Assembly: GCF_004211955.1 (NCBI RefSeq)
Contig: NZ_RHJI01000021.1
Span: 169,736 to 233,735 of the forward strand
Direction: 5' to 3'
DNA length: 64,000 nt
Origin: Escherichia sp. E1V33
GTDB taxonomy: Bacteria > Pseudomonadota > Gammaproteobacteria > Enterobacterales > Enterobacteriaceae
Part shown: piece by piece, positions 21,958-32,300 of the stretch
Layout of the letters: every line of letters begins with the position of its first letter
How positions within the stretch are numbered: the first letter of the stretch is position 1
Notes under the pieces: model-generated
Told to the model about the DNA's origin: nothing
Databases searched by the model: none
Seen by the model: the letters and a program-made list of their open reading frames with translations, nothing else
Position numbers and translations under genes: made by a program

Positions 21958-23211
21958 TTATGCGTAAACCGGGTAACGTGCGCAGATGTCGAGAACTTTA
22001 CCTTTGATGCGCTCAATAACCGCTTCATCATTGATGCTGTCCAGCACGTCACACATCCAGCCAGCCAGTTCTTTCGCTTCTGCTTCTTTGAAACCGCGAC
22101 GCGTAATCGCCGGAGTACCCACGCGAATACCGGAGGTCACAAACGGGCTCTTCGGATCGTTCGGTACGCTGTTTTTGTTGACGGTGATGTTAGCACGGCC
22201 CAGAGCTGCGTCTGCTTCTTTACCGGTCAGGTTTTTATCAACCAGATCAACCAGGAACAGGTGGTTATCAGTACCGCCGGAAACCACTTTGTAGCCGCGC
22301 TCGAGGAACACTTCTACCATCGCTTTAGCGTTTTTCGCGACCTGCTGCTGGTAAGTTTTGAACTCAGGCTCCATCGCTTCTTTCAGAGCAACCGCTTTAC
22401 CGGCGATTACGTGCATCAACGGACCGCCCTGACCACCAGGGAAGACGGCAGAGTTCAGTTTTTTGTACAGCTCTTCGCTACCGCCTTTTGCCAGGATCAG
22501 GCCGCCGCGCGGACCCGCCAGGGTTTTGTGAGTGGTAGTAGTAACTACGTGAGCATGAGGAACCGGGTTTGGATAGACGCCGGCAGCAACCAGGCCCGCA
22601 ACGTGCGCCATATCAACGAACAGGTAAGCACCGATGCTATCAGCGATTTCACGCATTTTCGCCCAGTCAACCACGCCGGAATATGCAGAGAAGCCACCGA
22701 TAATCATTTTCGGCTTGTGTTCTTTGGCTTGTTTTTCCAGATCTGCGTAGTCGATATGACCGGTCGCATCGATACCGTAAGGAACGATGTTGTACAGTTT
22801 ACCGGAGAAGTTAACCGGAGAACCGTGAGTCAGGTGACCGCCATGCGCCAGGTTCATACCCAGAACGGTATCACCTGGTTCCAGCAGCGCGGTGTAGACC
22901 GCAAAGTTAGCCTGGGAGCCGGAGTGCGGCTGGACGTTAGCGTAGTCAGCGCCGAACAGCTCTTTCGCACGATCGATCGCCAGTTGTTCAACGATATCAA
23001 CATACTCGCAACCGCCGTAGTAGCGCTTGCCCGGATAACCTTCAGCATATTTGTTGGTCAGCTGAGAACCCTGCGCCTGCATTACGCGCGGGCTGGTGTA
23101 GTTTTCGGAGGCGATCAGTTCGATGTGCTCTTCCTGACGTACTTTTTCCTGCTCCATAGCCTGCCACAGTTCGGCATCATAATCGGCAATGTTCATTTCA
23201 CGCTTTAACAT
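21958..23211 (-). CDS. glyA: serine hydroxymethyltransferase GlyA
   Basis: 417 aa from the ATG at 23211 with an aggag RBS. It is a PLP enzyme that converts serine and tetrahydrofolate to glycine and 5,10-methylene-THF, the main one-carbon source for purine, thymidine and methionine synthesis. The PLP-lysine motif [15 protein letters not shown] and the substrate segments [14 protein letters not shown] and [15 protein letters not shown] are intact. A PurR-box match lies upstream, in the gap shared with divergent hmp, matching the known purine regulation of glyA. Confidence 0.98.
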
Positions 23212-23331
23212 CCGCATCTCCTGACTCAGCTAACAATAAAATTTTTTCGCCTAATTTTGGCGGTCCTGATGGACAACGGCGAACAGTATAACCGAATCAT
23301 TGTGCGATAACAGGTCTTGACAAAGGAATTT

Positions 23332-23347
23332 ACGCAAACGATTACCT
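23332..23347. promoter_or_regulatory. PurR operator upstream of glyA
   Basis: acgcaaacgattacct matches the PurR consensus ANGCAANCGNTTNCNT at every fixed position. It is about 120 bp upstream of the glyA start, and glyA is a known PurR target. The rest of the 331-bp glyA-hmp gap (23212-23542) holds a glyA -10-like tatact (minus strand, 23285-23290), AT-rich sequence, and the hmp promoter. Confidence 0.85.
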
Positions 23348-23492
23348 TCAAGCTGTGCAAGGCTTTGGAGAATAAAGGGCCTGCAACCGGAAACGGATTT
23401 CTTTTCAGGTTTGTGATGCAAATTTTTCACTTCATCACATTCTTGATGAAAAACACCAAAAGAACCATTTACAGTGCAGGGCTATTTTTTAT

Positions 23493-23513
23493 AAGATGCA
23501 TTTGAGATACATC
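23493..23513. promoter_or_regulatory. NsrR-type site at the hmp promoter
   Basis: aagatgcatttgagatacatc resembles the NsrR motif of two aagatgc/gcatctt-like halves, 30 bp before the hmp ATG. NsrR is the known nitric-oxide-sensing repressor of hmp. A further aagatgca follows at 23518-23525. Confidence 0.7.
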
Positions 23514-23542
23514 AATTAAGATGCAAAAAAAAGGAAGACTCT

Positions 23543-24733
23543 ATGCTTGACGCTCAAACCATCGCTACAGTAAAAGCCACAATCCCTTTACTGGTGGAAA
23601 CAGGGCCGAAGTTAACCGCCCATTTCTACGACCGTATGTTTACTCATAACCCAGAACTCAAAGAAATTTTTAACATGAGTAACCAACGTAATGGCGATCA
23701 ACGTGAAGCCCTGTTTAACGCTATTGCCGCCTACGCCAGTAATATTGAAAACCTGCCTGCGCTGCTGCCAGCGGTAGAAAAAATCGCGCAGAAGCACACC
23801 AGCTTCCAGATCAAACCGGAACAGTACAACATCGTCGGTGAACACCTGTTGGCGACCCTGGACGAAATGTTCAGCCCGGGGCAGGAAGTACTGGATGCGT
23901 GGGGTAAAGCCTATGGCGTACTGGCTAATGTATTTATCAATCGCGAGGCGGAAATCTATAACGAAAATGCCAGCAAAGCCGGTGGCTGGGAAGGTACTCG
24001 CGATTTCCGCATTGTAGCTAAAACGCCGTGCAGCGCACTTATCACCAGTTTCGAACTGGAACCGGTCGACGGTGGCACAGTGGCAGAATACCGTCCGGGA
24101 CAATATCTCGGCGTCTGGCTGAAACCAGAAGGTTTCCCGCATCAGGAGATTCGTCAGTACTCTTTGACCCGTAAACCGGATGGCAAAGGCTATCGTATAG
24201 CGGTGAAACGCGAAGATGGCGGGCAGGTATCCAACTGGCTGCACAATCACGCCAACGTTGGCGATGTTGTGAAACTGGTAGCTCCGGCGGGTGATTTCTT
24301 TATGGATGTGACGGATGACACGCCGGTAACACTGATCTCTGCAGGCGTAGGGCAAACGCCAATGCTGGCGATGCTCGACACGCTGGCAAAAACAGGTCAT
24401 AGCGCTCAGGTAAACTGGTTCCATGCGGCAGAAAATGGCGATGTTCACGCCTTTGCTGATGAAGTTAAGGAACTGGGACAAACACTGCCGCGCTTTACTG
24501 CGCACACCTGGTATCGTCAGCCGAGCGAAGCCGATCGCGCTAAAGGTCAGTTTGATAGTGAAGGTCTGATGGATTTGAGCAAACTGGAAGGTGCGTTCAG
24601 CGATCCGGCAATGCAGTTCTATCTCTGCGGTCCGGTCGGCTTCATGCAGTTTGCCGCTAAACAGTTAGTGGACCTGGGTGTGAAACAGGAAAACATTCAT
24701 TACGAATGCTTTGGCCCGCATAAAGTCCTGTGA
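23543..24733 (+). CDS. hmp: flavohaemoglobin (nitric oxide dioxygenase) Hmp
   Basis: 396 aa. It oxidises NO to nitrate using O2 and NAD(P)H in the cytoplasm and is the main aerobic NO-detoxification enzyme. Domains: globin (1-140) with distal Tyr29 and Gln53 and proximal haem ligand His85; then a ferredoxin-reductase-type FAD domain with RQYSLT; then an NAD domain with [13 protein letters not shown] and a C-terminal LCGPVGFMQ. aaggaaga is the RBS. It is divergent from glyA and convergent with glnB. Confidence 0.98.
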   Translation: MLDAQTIATVKATIPLLVETGPKLTAHFYDRMFTHNPELKEIFNMSNQRNGDQREALFNAIAAYASNIENLPALLPAVEKIAQKHTSFQIKPEQYNIVGEHLLATLDEMFSPGQEVLDAWGKAYGVLANVFINREAEIYNENASKAGGWEGTRDFRIVAKTPCSALITSFELEPVDGGTVAEYRPGQYLGVWLKPEGFPHQEIRQYSLTRKPDGKGYRIAVKREDGGQVSNWLHNHANVGDVVKLVAPAGDFFMDVTDDTPVTLISAGVGQTPMLAMLDTLAKTGHSAQVNWFHAAENGDVHAFADEVKELGQTLPRFTAHTWYRQPSEADRAKGQFDSEGLMDLSKLEGAFSDPAMQFYLCGPVGFMQFAAKQLVDLGVKQENIHYECFGPHKVL

Positions 24734-24739
24734 TTTGAT

Positions 24740-24765
24740 GTTGCCGGATGGAAACATCCGGCAAC
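24740..24765. terminator. hairpin between convergent hmp and glnB
   Basis: Perfect 11-bp inverted repeat gttgccggatg/catccggcaac closed by a GAAA tetraloop, 6 bp after the hmp stop and 11 bp after the glnB stop. It is rich in G+C and lacks a long T tract, so it may act as a REP-like 3' stabiliser or a weak terminator. Confidence 0.6.
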
Positions 24766-24776
24766 CATGACGCGGT

Positions 24777-25151
<375 letters not shown>

Positions 25152-25175
25152 CTAAACGTAACACATTACGCCAAC

Positions 25176-26510
25176 TCATTCCTTGAAATCGTTTGCATCC
25201 AGCTCGTGTCGGGAAAGCAGTTTATAAAATTCTGTCCGGTTGCGCCCCGCCATTCTCGCCGCGTGGGTGACATTGCCTTTAGTGATTTGCAGCAACTTAC
25301 GCAAATAGTTGAGTTCAAACTGGTTACGCGCCTCAACAAAGGTTGGCAGCGCCGTGTTTTCGCCCTCCAGCGCCTGCTCTACTAATGCATCGCTAATCAC
25401 CGGAGATGAGGTCAGCGCCACACACTGTTCAATTACGTTCACCAACTGGCGCACATTGCCCGGCCAGCTGGCAGTCATCAGGCGTTTCATCGCATCGGTG
25501 GAGAACGCACGGACAAACGGTTTATGCCGTTCTGCTGCCTGACGCAACAAGTGATTTGCCAGCAGCGGAATGTCTTCTGTGCGCTCCGCCAGCGCCGGAA
25601 TTTTCAGGCTGACAACGTTGAGGCGGTAATAGAGATCTTCACGGAATTCCCCGCGCGCCATCGCTTTTGGCAGGTCGCGGTGAGTGGCAGAAATAATCCG
25701 CACGTCGATGTCAATATCGCGGTTACTGCCCAGCGGGCGGACTTTGCGCTCCTGCAATACGCGCAGCAATTTTACCTGTAACGGCTTAGGCATATCGCCA
25801 ATCTCATCGAGAAACAGCGTACCGCCTTCCGCCGCCTGGAATAAACCTTCGCGATTGCTGACAGCGCCAGTAAACGCGCCACGCGCATGACCAAACAGTT
25901 CCGACTCCAGCAACTGCTCGGGCAATGCGCCACAGTTAATAGCAATAAATGGTTTGCTGTTGCGCGGGCTGGCGTTGTGGATAGCCTGGGCGAAAATCTC
26001 TTTCCCGGTGCCGCTCTGGCCATTAATCAAAACGCTAACGTCTGATTGCGCCACCAACCGCGCCTGTTCCAGCAAACGCAGCATCAGCGGGCTGCGGGTG
26101 ACAATCGCCGCGCGCCAACGTTCGTCGGTGGCTGGGGCGGATTGCTCCAGCGCATCATCAATTGCCTGATATAGCGCGTCTTTATCGACGGGCTTGGTGA
26201 GGAAACTAAACACGCCCTGCTGTGTCGCGGCGACAGCATCGGGAATAGAACCATGCGCGGTGAGGATGATTACTGGCATTCCCGGCTGCACTTTCTGGAT
26301 TTCAGCAAATAGCTGCATACCGTCCATTTCATCCATCCGCAGGTCGCTGATGACTAAATCTACTTTTTCGCGATTCAGTACCCGTAATCCTTCAGCGCCA
26401 CTTTCCGCCGTGACCACGCTGTAGCCTTCACTGGTCAGGCGCAGACCAAGCAATTTCAGCAATCCCGGATCGTCATCGACCAATAATAAATGCGCAGGTT
26501 TATGGCTCAT
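25176..26510 (-). CDS. glrR: sigma54-dependent response regulator GlrR
   Basis: 444 aa from the ATG at 26510. It is an NtrC-class activator: receiver domain with phospho-acceptor Asp56 (SDLRMDEMDG), AAA+ domain with Walker A GQSGTGKE and the sigma54-contacting GAFTGA loop, and a Fis-type DNA-binding helix at the C-terminus. Phosphorylated by GlrK, it activates the sigma54 promoter of glmY through TGTC-N10-GACA sites, three of which are seen upstream of glmY. It overlaps qseG by 11 nt. An in-frame upstream extension to 26612 lies inside qseG and is not supported. Confidence 0.96.
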   Translation of the reverse strand: MSHKPAHLLLVDDDPGLLKLLGLRLTSEGYSVVTAESGAEGLRVLNREKVDLVISDLRMDEMDGMQLFAEIQKVQPGMPVIILTAHGSIPDAVAATQQGVFSFLTKPVDKDALYQAIDDALEQSAPATDERWRAAIVTRSPLMLRLLEQARLVAQSDVSVLINGQSGTGKEIFAQAIHNASPRNSKPFIAINCGALPEQLLESELFGHARGAFTGAVSNREGLFQAAEGGTLFLDEIGDMPKPLQVKLLRVLQERKVRPLGSNRDIDIDVRIISATHRDLPKAMARGEFREDLYYRLNVVSLKIPALAERTEDIPLLANHLLRQAAERHKPFVRAFSTDAMKRLMTASWPGNVRQLVNVIEQCVALTSSPVISDALVEQALEGENTALPTFVEARNQFELNYLRKLLQITKGNVTHAARMAGRNRTEFYKLLSRHELDANDFKE

Positions 26511-27213
26511 CAGGGGTGACCTCATTGGTGGATGGCGCGTTTTTTTCACTCTCGTGCGGCGTGTCCGGTGGAAAATTTCCGGCCGGTTTGCGGGTCGAGA
26601 GCTGGCGTTCAATGTCCGTCAGGTTTTCCAGCTTACGGGTAGTGAGTTCCAGTTGTTGCTGTAGAACGTGATGTTGCTGGCGCAGGGCGTCCAGTTCGCT
26701 GTCGCTGGATTGCTGGAGTTTGCTGTAACGTTGGCGCTCTTCCGCCAGTTGCAGTTGCAATGCCTGTCCGTCGCGCCAGAGTTGATACAACGGGCGAACC
26801 TGCGCCGGGATTTCAGTACTTAACGCGTCAATGCGCGCGACCAGTTGGCGGCGCTCAAAAGGCGTGATTTTGGCGTCGGCGAGCAAAATCCCCTGCTTAA
26901 AGGTATTTTGCCAGCTGCCATCACCATACTTGCGAGCTTCCTGACGCGACTGCGCTGGCATTAAGCGGTTGGCGCAATCCATCGCCCGTAGCCAGTAAAG
27001 CGGGTTAGTTTCAGTTGATTTACCTTGCAGCGCCCAGATGTCGCTACATTCGGTTGGAAGATAATCAGCCAGTTGATAAACCGGAATTTTTTCTTCTACT
27101 GGCGCATTAATGGCTGGTTTATTGTGATTCTGCACGCAGCCCAGCAATGCCAGACAAGGCAACCCCGCCAGCCACAGCCGTCGGGGCAATAATCGTTGAA
27201 AAATGTGTCGCAT
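26500..27213 (-). CDS. qseG: outer-membrane lipoprotein QseG
   Basis: 237 aa from the ATG at 27213 (a GTG at 27219 would add 2 residues). A lipoprotein signal peptide is visible, with lipobox L-L-G-C. The remainder is mostly helical and Gln/Leu-rich with a coiled-coil-like region (about 145-200: RQQHHVLQQQLELTTRK is part of it). QseG is known to interact with GlrK (QseE) and to affect its activity; in EHEC it also affects effector translocation. It is the middle gene of glrK-qseG-glrR. Confidence 0.93.
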   Translation of the reverse strand: MRHIFQRLLPRRLWLAGLPCLALLGCVQNHNKPAINAPVEEKIPVYQLADYLPTECSDIWALQGKSTETNPLYWLRAMDCANRLMPAQSRQEARKYGDGSWQNTFKQGILLADAKITPFERRQLVARIDALSTEIPAQVRPLYQLWRDGQALQLQLAEERQRYSKLQQSSDSELDALRQQHHVLQQQLELTTRKLENLTDIERQLSTRKPAGNFPPDTPHESEKNAPSTNEVTPDEP

Positions 27214-27226
27214 ATTCACCAGACTT

Positions 27227-27372
27227 AGAGCCTATCCCAGTGGGCGTAATTGTTGCAGGCAGTTTGGGCACAGACAGCGCGGAGAAACCGGAGCGTACAT
27301 GTCGTACGTGAGGATTTCGAGCTCCGCCCGGGGCCGAACTGGCAAATAAAATAGCCTAATGGGATAGGCTCT
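27227..27372. repeat. 146-bp element with 13-bp terminal inverted repeats (RSA-like)
   Basis: It is bounded by agagcctatccca (27227-27239) and its exact complement tgggataggctct (27360-27372). The interior holds a GC-rich part (about 27290-27340) with cgtacatgtcgtacg. It sits between glrK and qseG within the operon. Size and ends resemble the RSA family of interspersed repeats described in E. coli; I assign this from memory, so the family name is tentative. Confidence 0.6.
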
Positions 27373-27377
27373 TAACA

Positions 27378-28805
27378 TTATTTCGTGTTTTTCGACGAAG
27401 GCAATTCAATGCGGAAACAAACGTCTTGCCCGCTCTCGTCGACCAGATACAGTTCCCCCTGCATACGGCGAATACAATCCCTGGCAATGCTTAATCCCAG
27501 ACCGCTGCCCTTCACCGCCCCTTTTCGCTGGTGGCTTCCCTGAAAAAAGGGTTCGAAGATCATGGCGCGTTCCTCTTGCGGAATGGGCGTGCCTGTATTG
27601 ATGACATCAATATAAACCCGCGCGCCATGTAAACTGCTGCGAAGGCGAATGTTACCGGATTCAGCCCCGTAGTGCACCGCATTGGAGTAAAGATTATCCA
27701 GTACGCTCATCAGCAACATGGGCTCCGCCAGGCAATCTATTGCTTTGAGATCGACGTCGGTATGCATCATTTTAGCCCGTGCGGGCAGGCTGTGAGCGGA
27801 AACCACCGTCTCCACCAGCGGCGCCAACTCTACGTTCTCCAGTTCCACCGCACTGTCCGCCTGTTTACGGTTGTAATCAAGCAGTTGTTCGATCAGTTTT
27901 TGCAAATTGCGGCTGCTGCTATCAAGAATGCTCACCACCTCTTTTTGCTCTGGCGTAAGCGGCCCGACAACCTGATCAGCCAGTAATTCAGTGCCCTCGC
28001 GCATACTCGCCAGTGGCGTTTTTAATTCATGAGATAAATGTCTTAAAAATTGATGGCGTTGGGATTCCAGCCATGACAGGCGCTCACTTAACCATAGAAT
28101 ACGTTGCCCAACCGAGCGTAACTCGCTCGGGCCACTGAACGAGATGCTATTGCCCAGTGAGCGCCCCTCCCCCAGACGATTGATCATGCGCTCGATATTT
28201 TTCACCGGACCGATAATCATCCGCGTGAAAAGTAGCACCATTACCAGACTCACCAGAAACAACACCAGTGACTGCCAGCCGAAATACTGTCCGCGTTCGG
28301 CTATCTCTCGCTGGAGTTGCTGCCCGCGTGAGAACACCACGGTGCGCGTGGCCTGTACCATTTCGGCATTGGCATTGGCAAAGGCTTCCAGACGCGCGGC
28401 AGCTGCCGCATCCGGCCCACTATTGTTACACTGAAGTTGGGCAAGATTGTTCAAATCCTGACGTAATGCCTGGTATAGTTTATCGTCCGGCAACACGCCT
28501 GCGTGGGCATCGAGCATTTTACTGTAACGTTTACGCTGGCTTTGATAGACCTTCGCAAGGGTTGGGTCGTCCAGCACGCAATACTGACGGTAGCTACGCT
28601 CCATCTCCAGTGCCGCATTAGTCATTGCCTCACTACGCCGGGCGTCAATAAGCGTTGTGCGATTGACCAGCGCCGCCTGATCGCTAAGCGCATTAAGGCT
28701 TTGCCATGCTTGCCATGCCAGTACCAGCAGAGGCAGCAGAATCAGCAAGAATGCCAGCATGACTAATTGTCGTAATGAACGGGGAAAAACGGGCCAGCGT
28801 TTCAA
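27378..28805 (-). CDS. glrK: sensor histidine kinase GlrK (QseE)
   Basis: 475 aa from a TTG at 28805; this gives the family length and starts just before the first membrane helix. Two transmembrane helices (about 14-33 and 174-195) flank a periplasmic helical sensor region; HAMP-like, HisKA (H-box HLSHELKTPLASM) and HATPase (VLDNLYSNAVHY, GSGLGLSIA) follow. It phosphorylates GlrR, controlling the glmY sRNA encoded just upstream. The unusual TTG start may limit its synthesis. Confidence 0.95.
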   Translation of the reverse strand: MKRWPVFPRSLRQLVMLAFLLILLPLLVLAWQAWQSLNALSDQAALVNRTTLIDARRSEAMTNAALEMERSYRQYCVLDDPTLAKVYQSQRKRYSKMLDAHAGVLPDDKLYQALRQDLNNLAQLQCNNSGPDAAAAARLEAFANANAEMVQATRTVVFSRGQQLQREIAERGQYFGWQSLVLFLVSLVMVLLFTRMIIGPVKNIERMINRLGEGRSLGNSISFSGPSELRSVGQRILWLSERLSWLESQRHQFLRHLSHELKTPLASMREGTELLADQVVGPLTPEQKEVVSILDSSSRNLQKLIEQLLDYNRKQADSAVELENVELAPLVETVVSAHSLPARAKMMHTDVDLKAIDCLAEPMLLMSVLDNLYSNAVHYGAESGNIRLRSSLHGARVYIDVINTGTPIPQEERAMIFEPFFQGSHQRKGAVKGSGLGLSIARDCIRRMQGELYLVDESGQDVCFRIELPSSKNTK

Positions 28806-28863
28806 GGTGTTACTCTCGTCAGACGCGAATAGCCTGATGCTAACCGAGGGGGAGTTCAGATAC

Positions 28864-29047
28864 AACAAAGCCGGGAATTACCCGGCTTTGTTATGGAATA
28901 AGGCGGTGCCTAACTCGACGTTTCGCCCGATGGTTGATATAGCTACGCTGATATCAGAAGTTGGACGGCAGGCACCTTGTTGTGCGTCATTCGAATTTTA
29001 TGTAGCACGTCCCGAAGGGGCTGACATAAGTAGGTGAATGAGCCACT
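28864..29047 (-). ncRNA. glmY: small regulatory RNA GlmY
   Basis: The 184-nt span matches GlmY as I know it: 5' agtggctcattcacctac at 29047, then downstream stem-loops, and a terminator caacaaagccgggaattacccggctttgtt (28863-28892). GlmY is a decoy RNA that binds adapter RapZ and so protects GlmZ, raising glmS (glucosamine-6-phosphate synthase) expression. It is transcribed toward glrK on the minus strand, in a 536-bp gap between glrK and purL with no protein gene. Confidence 0.93.
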
Positions 29048-29052
29048 GGTTA

Positions 29053-29074
29053 CTATTATGCAGTAACTGTGCCA
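29053..29074 (-). promoter_or_regulatory. overlapping sigma54 and sigma70 promoters of glmY
   Basis: On the minus strand TGGCACAGTTACTGC (29060-29074) has GG and GC dinucleotides 12 nt apart, as in a sigma54 -24/-12 element. A TAATAG (29053-29058) between it and the glmY 5' end is a sigma70 -10. Both fit a start at 29047. This overlapping design is known for glmY. Confidence 0.85.
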
Positions 29075-29163
29075 ATAAATAAAATAGTTTGATAACGTAC
29101 TGATTCTACGTTGTTTTGATGGATTTATGGCTGTTTCACGATTTGTTTATAAATCAGTCACTA

Positions 29164-29181
29164 TGTCGCCTAACAGAGACA
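29164..29181. promoter_or_regulatory. GlrR binding site 1 (TGTC-N10-GACA)
   Basis: tgtc-gcctaacaga-gaca, a perfect match to the GlrR motif, about 125 bp upstream of the glmY start, where a sigma54 enhancer would lie. Confidence 0.85.
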
Positions 29182-29226
29182 GTTAAGGATAAAAGTATTC
29201 GTTTTAAATTAAATCAACAAGTTAAG

Positions 29227-29244
29227 TGTCTCCTGTGAGCGACA
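29227..29244. promoter_or_regulatory. GlrR binding site 2 (TGTC-N10-GACA)
   Basis: tgtc-tcctgtgagc-gaca, a perfect match, 63 bp (about six helical turns) from site 1 on the same side. Confidence 0.85.
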
Positions 29245-29259
29245 TGGCAAACCACCCGT

Positions 29260-29277
29260 TGTCGTGATTTACAGACA
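29260..29277. promoter_or_regulatory. GlrR binding site 3 (TGTC-N10-GACA)
   Basis: tgtc-gtgatttaca-gaca, a perfect match, 33 bp (about three helical turns) from site 2. It directly abuts the purL terminator T tract. Confidence 0.85.
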
Positions 29278-29304
29278 CAAAAAAAGCTCCCGGAGTCGGG
29301 AGCT
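29278..29304 (-). terminator. purL terminator
   Basis: agctcccg/cgggagct stem with a 4-nt loop, followed on the minus strand by seven T residues, about 37 bp after the purL stop. Confidence 0.9.
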
Positions 29305-29341
29305 TATAATTGTTGGCAAGATTGGTGTTTGCGTTAACGCC

Positions 29342-32300
29342 TTATCCCAGCTGCTTACGCGCATTGCGGAAAATGCGCATCCACGGACCATCTTCCCCCC
29401 AGTTTTCCGGATGCCAGGAGTTGCTGACGGTACGGAATACACGTTCCGGGTGCGGCATCATAATGGTGACACGACCGCTTTCGGTAGTGACCGCAGTAAT
29501 ACCGTTCGGGGAACCGTTCGGGTTAGCCGGGTAGGTTTCGGTGACTTTGCCGAAGTTATCGACATAGCGCAGTGCCACCAGCCCTTTGTTTTCCAGTGCC
29601 GCCAGATGCGCCGCATCGCGCACTTCCACGCGCCCTTCACCGTGAGAGACAGCAATCGGCATCTGCGAGCCTACCATCCCCTGCAACAGCAGCGACGGGC
29701 TTTGGGTTACTTCTACCAGACTGAAACGTGCTTCAAAGCGATCGGAGGTATTGCGCACAAAACGTGGCCACAACTCGCTACCCGGGATCAGTTCACGCAG
29801 ATTAGACATCATCTGGCAACCGTTACATACCCCCAGCGCCAGCGTTTGCGGACGGTGGAAGAAGGTTGCAAACTCATCGCGTACACGGTTGTTGAACAGA
29901 ATAGACTTCGCCCAACCTTCACCTGCGCCCAATACGTCGCCATAGGAGAAACCGCCGCAAGCTACCAGTGCGTGGAAATCCTCCAGACCAGTGCGTCCAG
30001 CCAGCAGGTCACTCATATGCACGTCGATAGCATCGAAGCCTGCACGGTGGAAAGCTGCCGCCATTTCAACATGCGAGTTCACGCCCTGCTCACGCAGCAC
30101 GGCAACTTTCGGACGTGCGCCAGTGGCAATAAACGGTGCTGCCACATCTTCGTTGATATCGAACGACAGTTTCACATTCAGGCCAGGATCGGCGTCGTTG
30201 GATTTCGCCTGATGCTCCTGATCGGCACACTCCGGGTTATCACGCAGGCGCTGCATTTGCCAGGTAGTTTCTGCCCACCAGACACGCAACGTGGTGCGGC
30301 TTTCGCTAAATACAGTCTGCCCGTTGGCGGTAATCACAAAACGGTCACCGGAAACCGCATGGCCTACATAATGGACGCAATCAGCAAGGCCATGCTGTGC
30401 CAGTACTGCTTCGACCGCTTCACGGTCAGCGGCACGAACCTGAATCACCGCACCCAGCTCTTCGTTAAACAACGCCGCCAGGCGATCGTCGCCCAGAGAG
30501 GCGATATCCGCTTCAATGCCACAATGACCGGCAAATGCCATTTCCGCCAGCGTTACCAGCAGGCCGCCATCAGAGCGGTCGTGGTACGCGAGCAGCTTAC
30601 GCTGTGCAACCAGCGCCTGAATCGCATCATAGAAGCCTTTCAGTTGCGCGACGTCGCGTACATCAGCCGGTTTGTCGCCAAGCTGACGATAAACCTGCGC
30701 CAGCGCCGTTGCGCCCAGCGCGTTATTGCCTTTGCCCAAATCAATCAGCAACAGTGCGTTATCTTCGGTAGAAAGCTGCGGCGTGATGGTGTGACGAACA
30801 TCTTCCACGCGGGCAAATGCAGAAATCACCAGCGACAACGGCGAGGTCATTTCGCGCTCTTCGTTACCTTCCTGCCAGCGGGTTTTCATCGACATAGAGT
30901 CTTTACCCACAGGGATCGTCAGCCCCAGCGCCGGACAAAGCTCTTCGCCCACCGCTTTAACGGCCTCATACAGGCCCGCATCTTCACCAGGATGACCTGC
31001 CGCCGCCATCCAGTTGGCGGAAAGTTTGATGCGTTTGATATCGCCAATCTGCGTTGCCGCAATGTTAGTTAACGCCTCACCAACTGCCAGACGGGCAGAA
31101 GCGGCGAAATCCAGCAGTGCAACCGGCGCCCGCTCGCCAATCGCCATCGCTTCACCGTAGTAGCTGTCGAGGCTGGCGGTAGTGACCGCGCAGTTAGCGA
31201 CCGGCACCTGCCACGGACCAACCATTTGATCGCGCGCCACCATACCGGTTACGCTGCGGTCACCAATGGTCACAAGGAAAGTTTTCTCCGCCACGGTCGG
31301 CAGATGCAGCACGCGTTTCACCGCGTCAGCAATGGTGATCCCTTCACGGGCCAGCGCGTCGCCTTTCGCTTTCAGCGTTTGTACGTCGCGGGTCATCTTC
31401 GGCGTTTTGCCAAGCAGGACGTCCAGCGGCAGATCAATCGGCTGATTATCAAAATGACGATCGTGCAAAGAAAGATGCAGTTCTTCTGTCGCTTCACCAA
31501 TCACCGCGTACGGTGCGCGCTCACGCTTACACAGTTCGTCAAACAGCGGCAACTGATCGGCAGCAACCGCCAGCACGTAGCGTTCCTGGGACTCGTTACA
31601 CCAGATTTCCAGCGGGCTCATGCCTGGCTCGTCGCTCAGGATGTCGCGCAGTTCGAATTTACCGCCGCGTCCGCCGTCGCTCACCAGTTCCGGCATGGCG
31701 TTAGAAAGACCGCCTGCGCCGACGTCGTGGATAAACAGGATTGGGTTGGCATCACCAAGCTGCCAGCAACGGTCGATTACTTCCTGGCAACGACGCTCCA
31801 TTTCCGGGTTGTCGCGCTGGACGGAAGCAAAGTCGAGATCCGCATCAGACTGACCAGATGCCATAGAAGACGCTGCACCACCGCCAAGACCGATGTTCAT
31901 TGCCGGACCGCCGAGGACGACCAGCTTCGCACCGACGTTGATCTCGCCTTTTTGTACGTGATCGGCGCGAATATTGCCAATCCCGCCGGCCAGCATGATC
32001 GGTTTGTGATAACCACGCAGCTCTTCGCCGTTGTGGCTGTTTACTTTTTCTTCATAGGTACGGAAGTAGCCGTTCAGTGCCGGACGACCAAATTCGTTGT
32101 TAAACGCCGCGCCACCCAATGGGCCTTCGGTCATGATGTCCAGCGCGGTGACAATGCGCTCAGGCTTACCAAAATCCTCTTCCCACGGCTGTTCGAAGCC
32201 TGGAATACGCAGGTTGGAAACAGAGAAACCAACCAGACCGGCCTTCGGTTTCGCACCGCGCCCGGTGGCGCCTTCATCACGAATTTCGCCGCCGGAGCCA

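Noticed and set aside
26511..26612. Extended GlrR of 478 residues
   Set aside because: The extra 34 residues are an Arg-rich shadow of qseG; the receiver domain starts properly at 26510.
27227..27372. Insertion sequence between qseG and glrK
   Set aside because: At 146 bp it is too short to encode a transposase, and no clear target-site duplication was seen; better described as an interspersed repeat.
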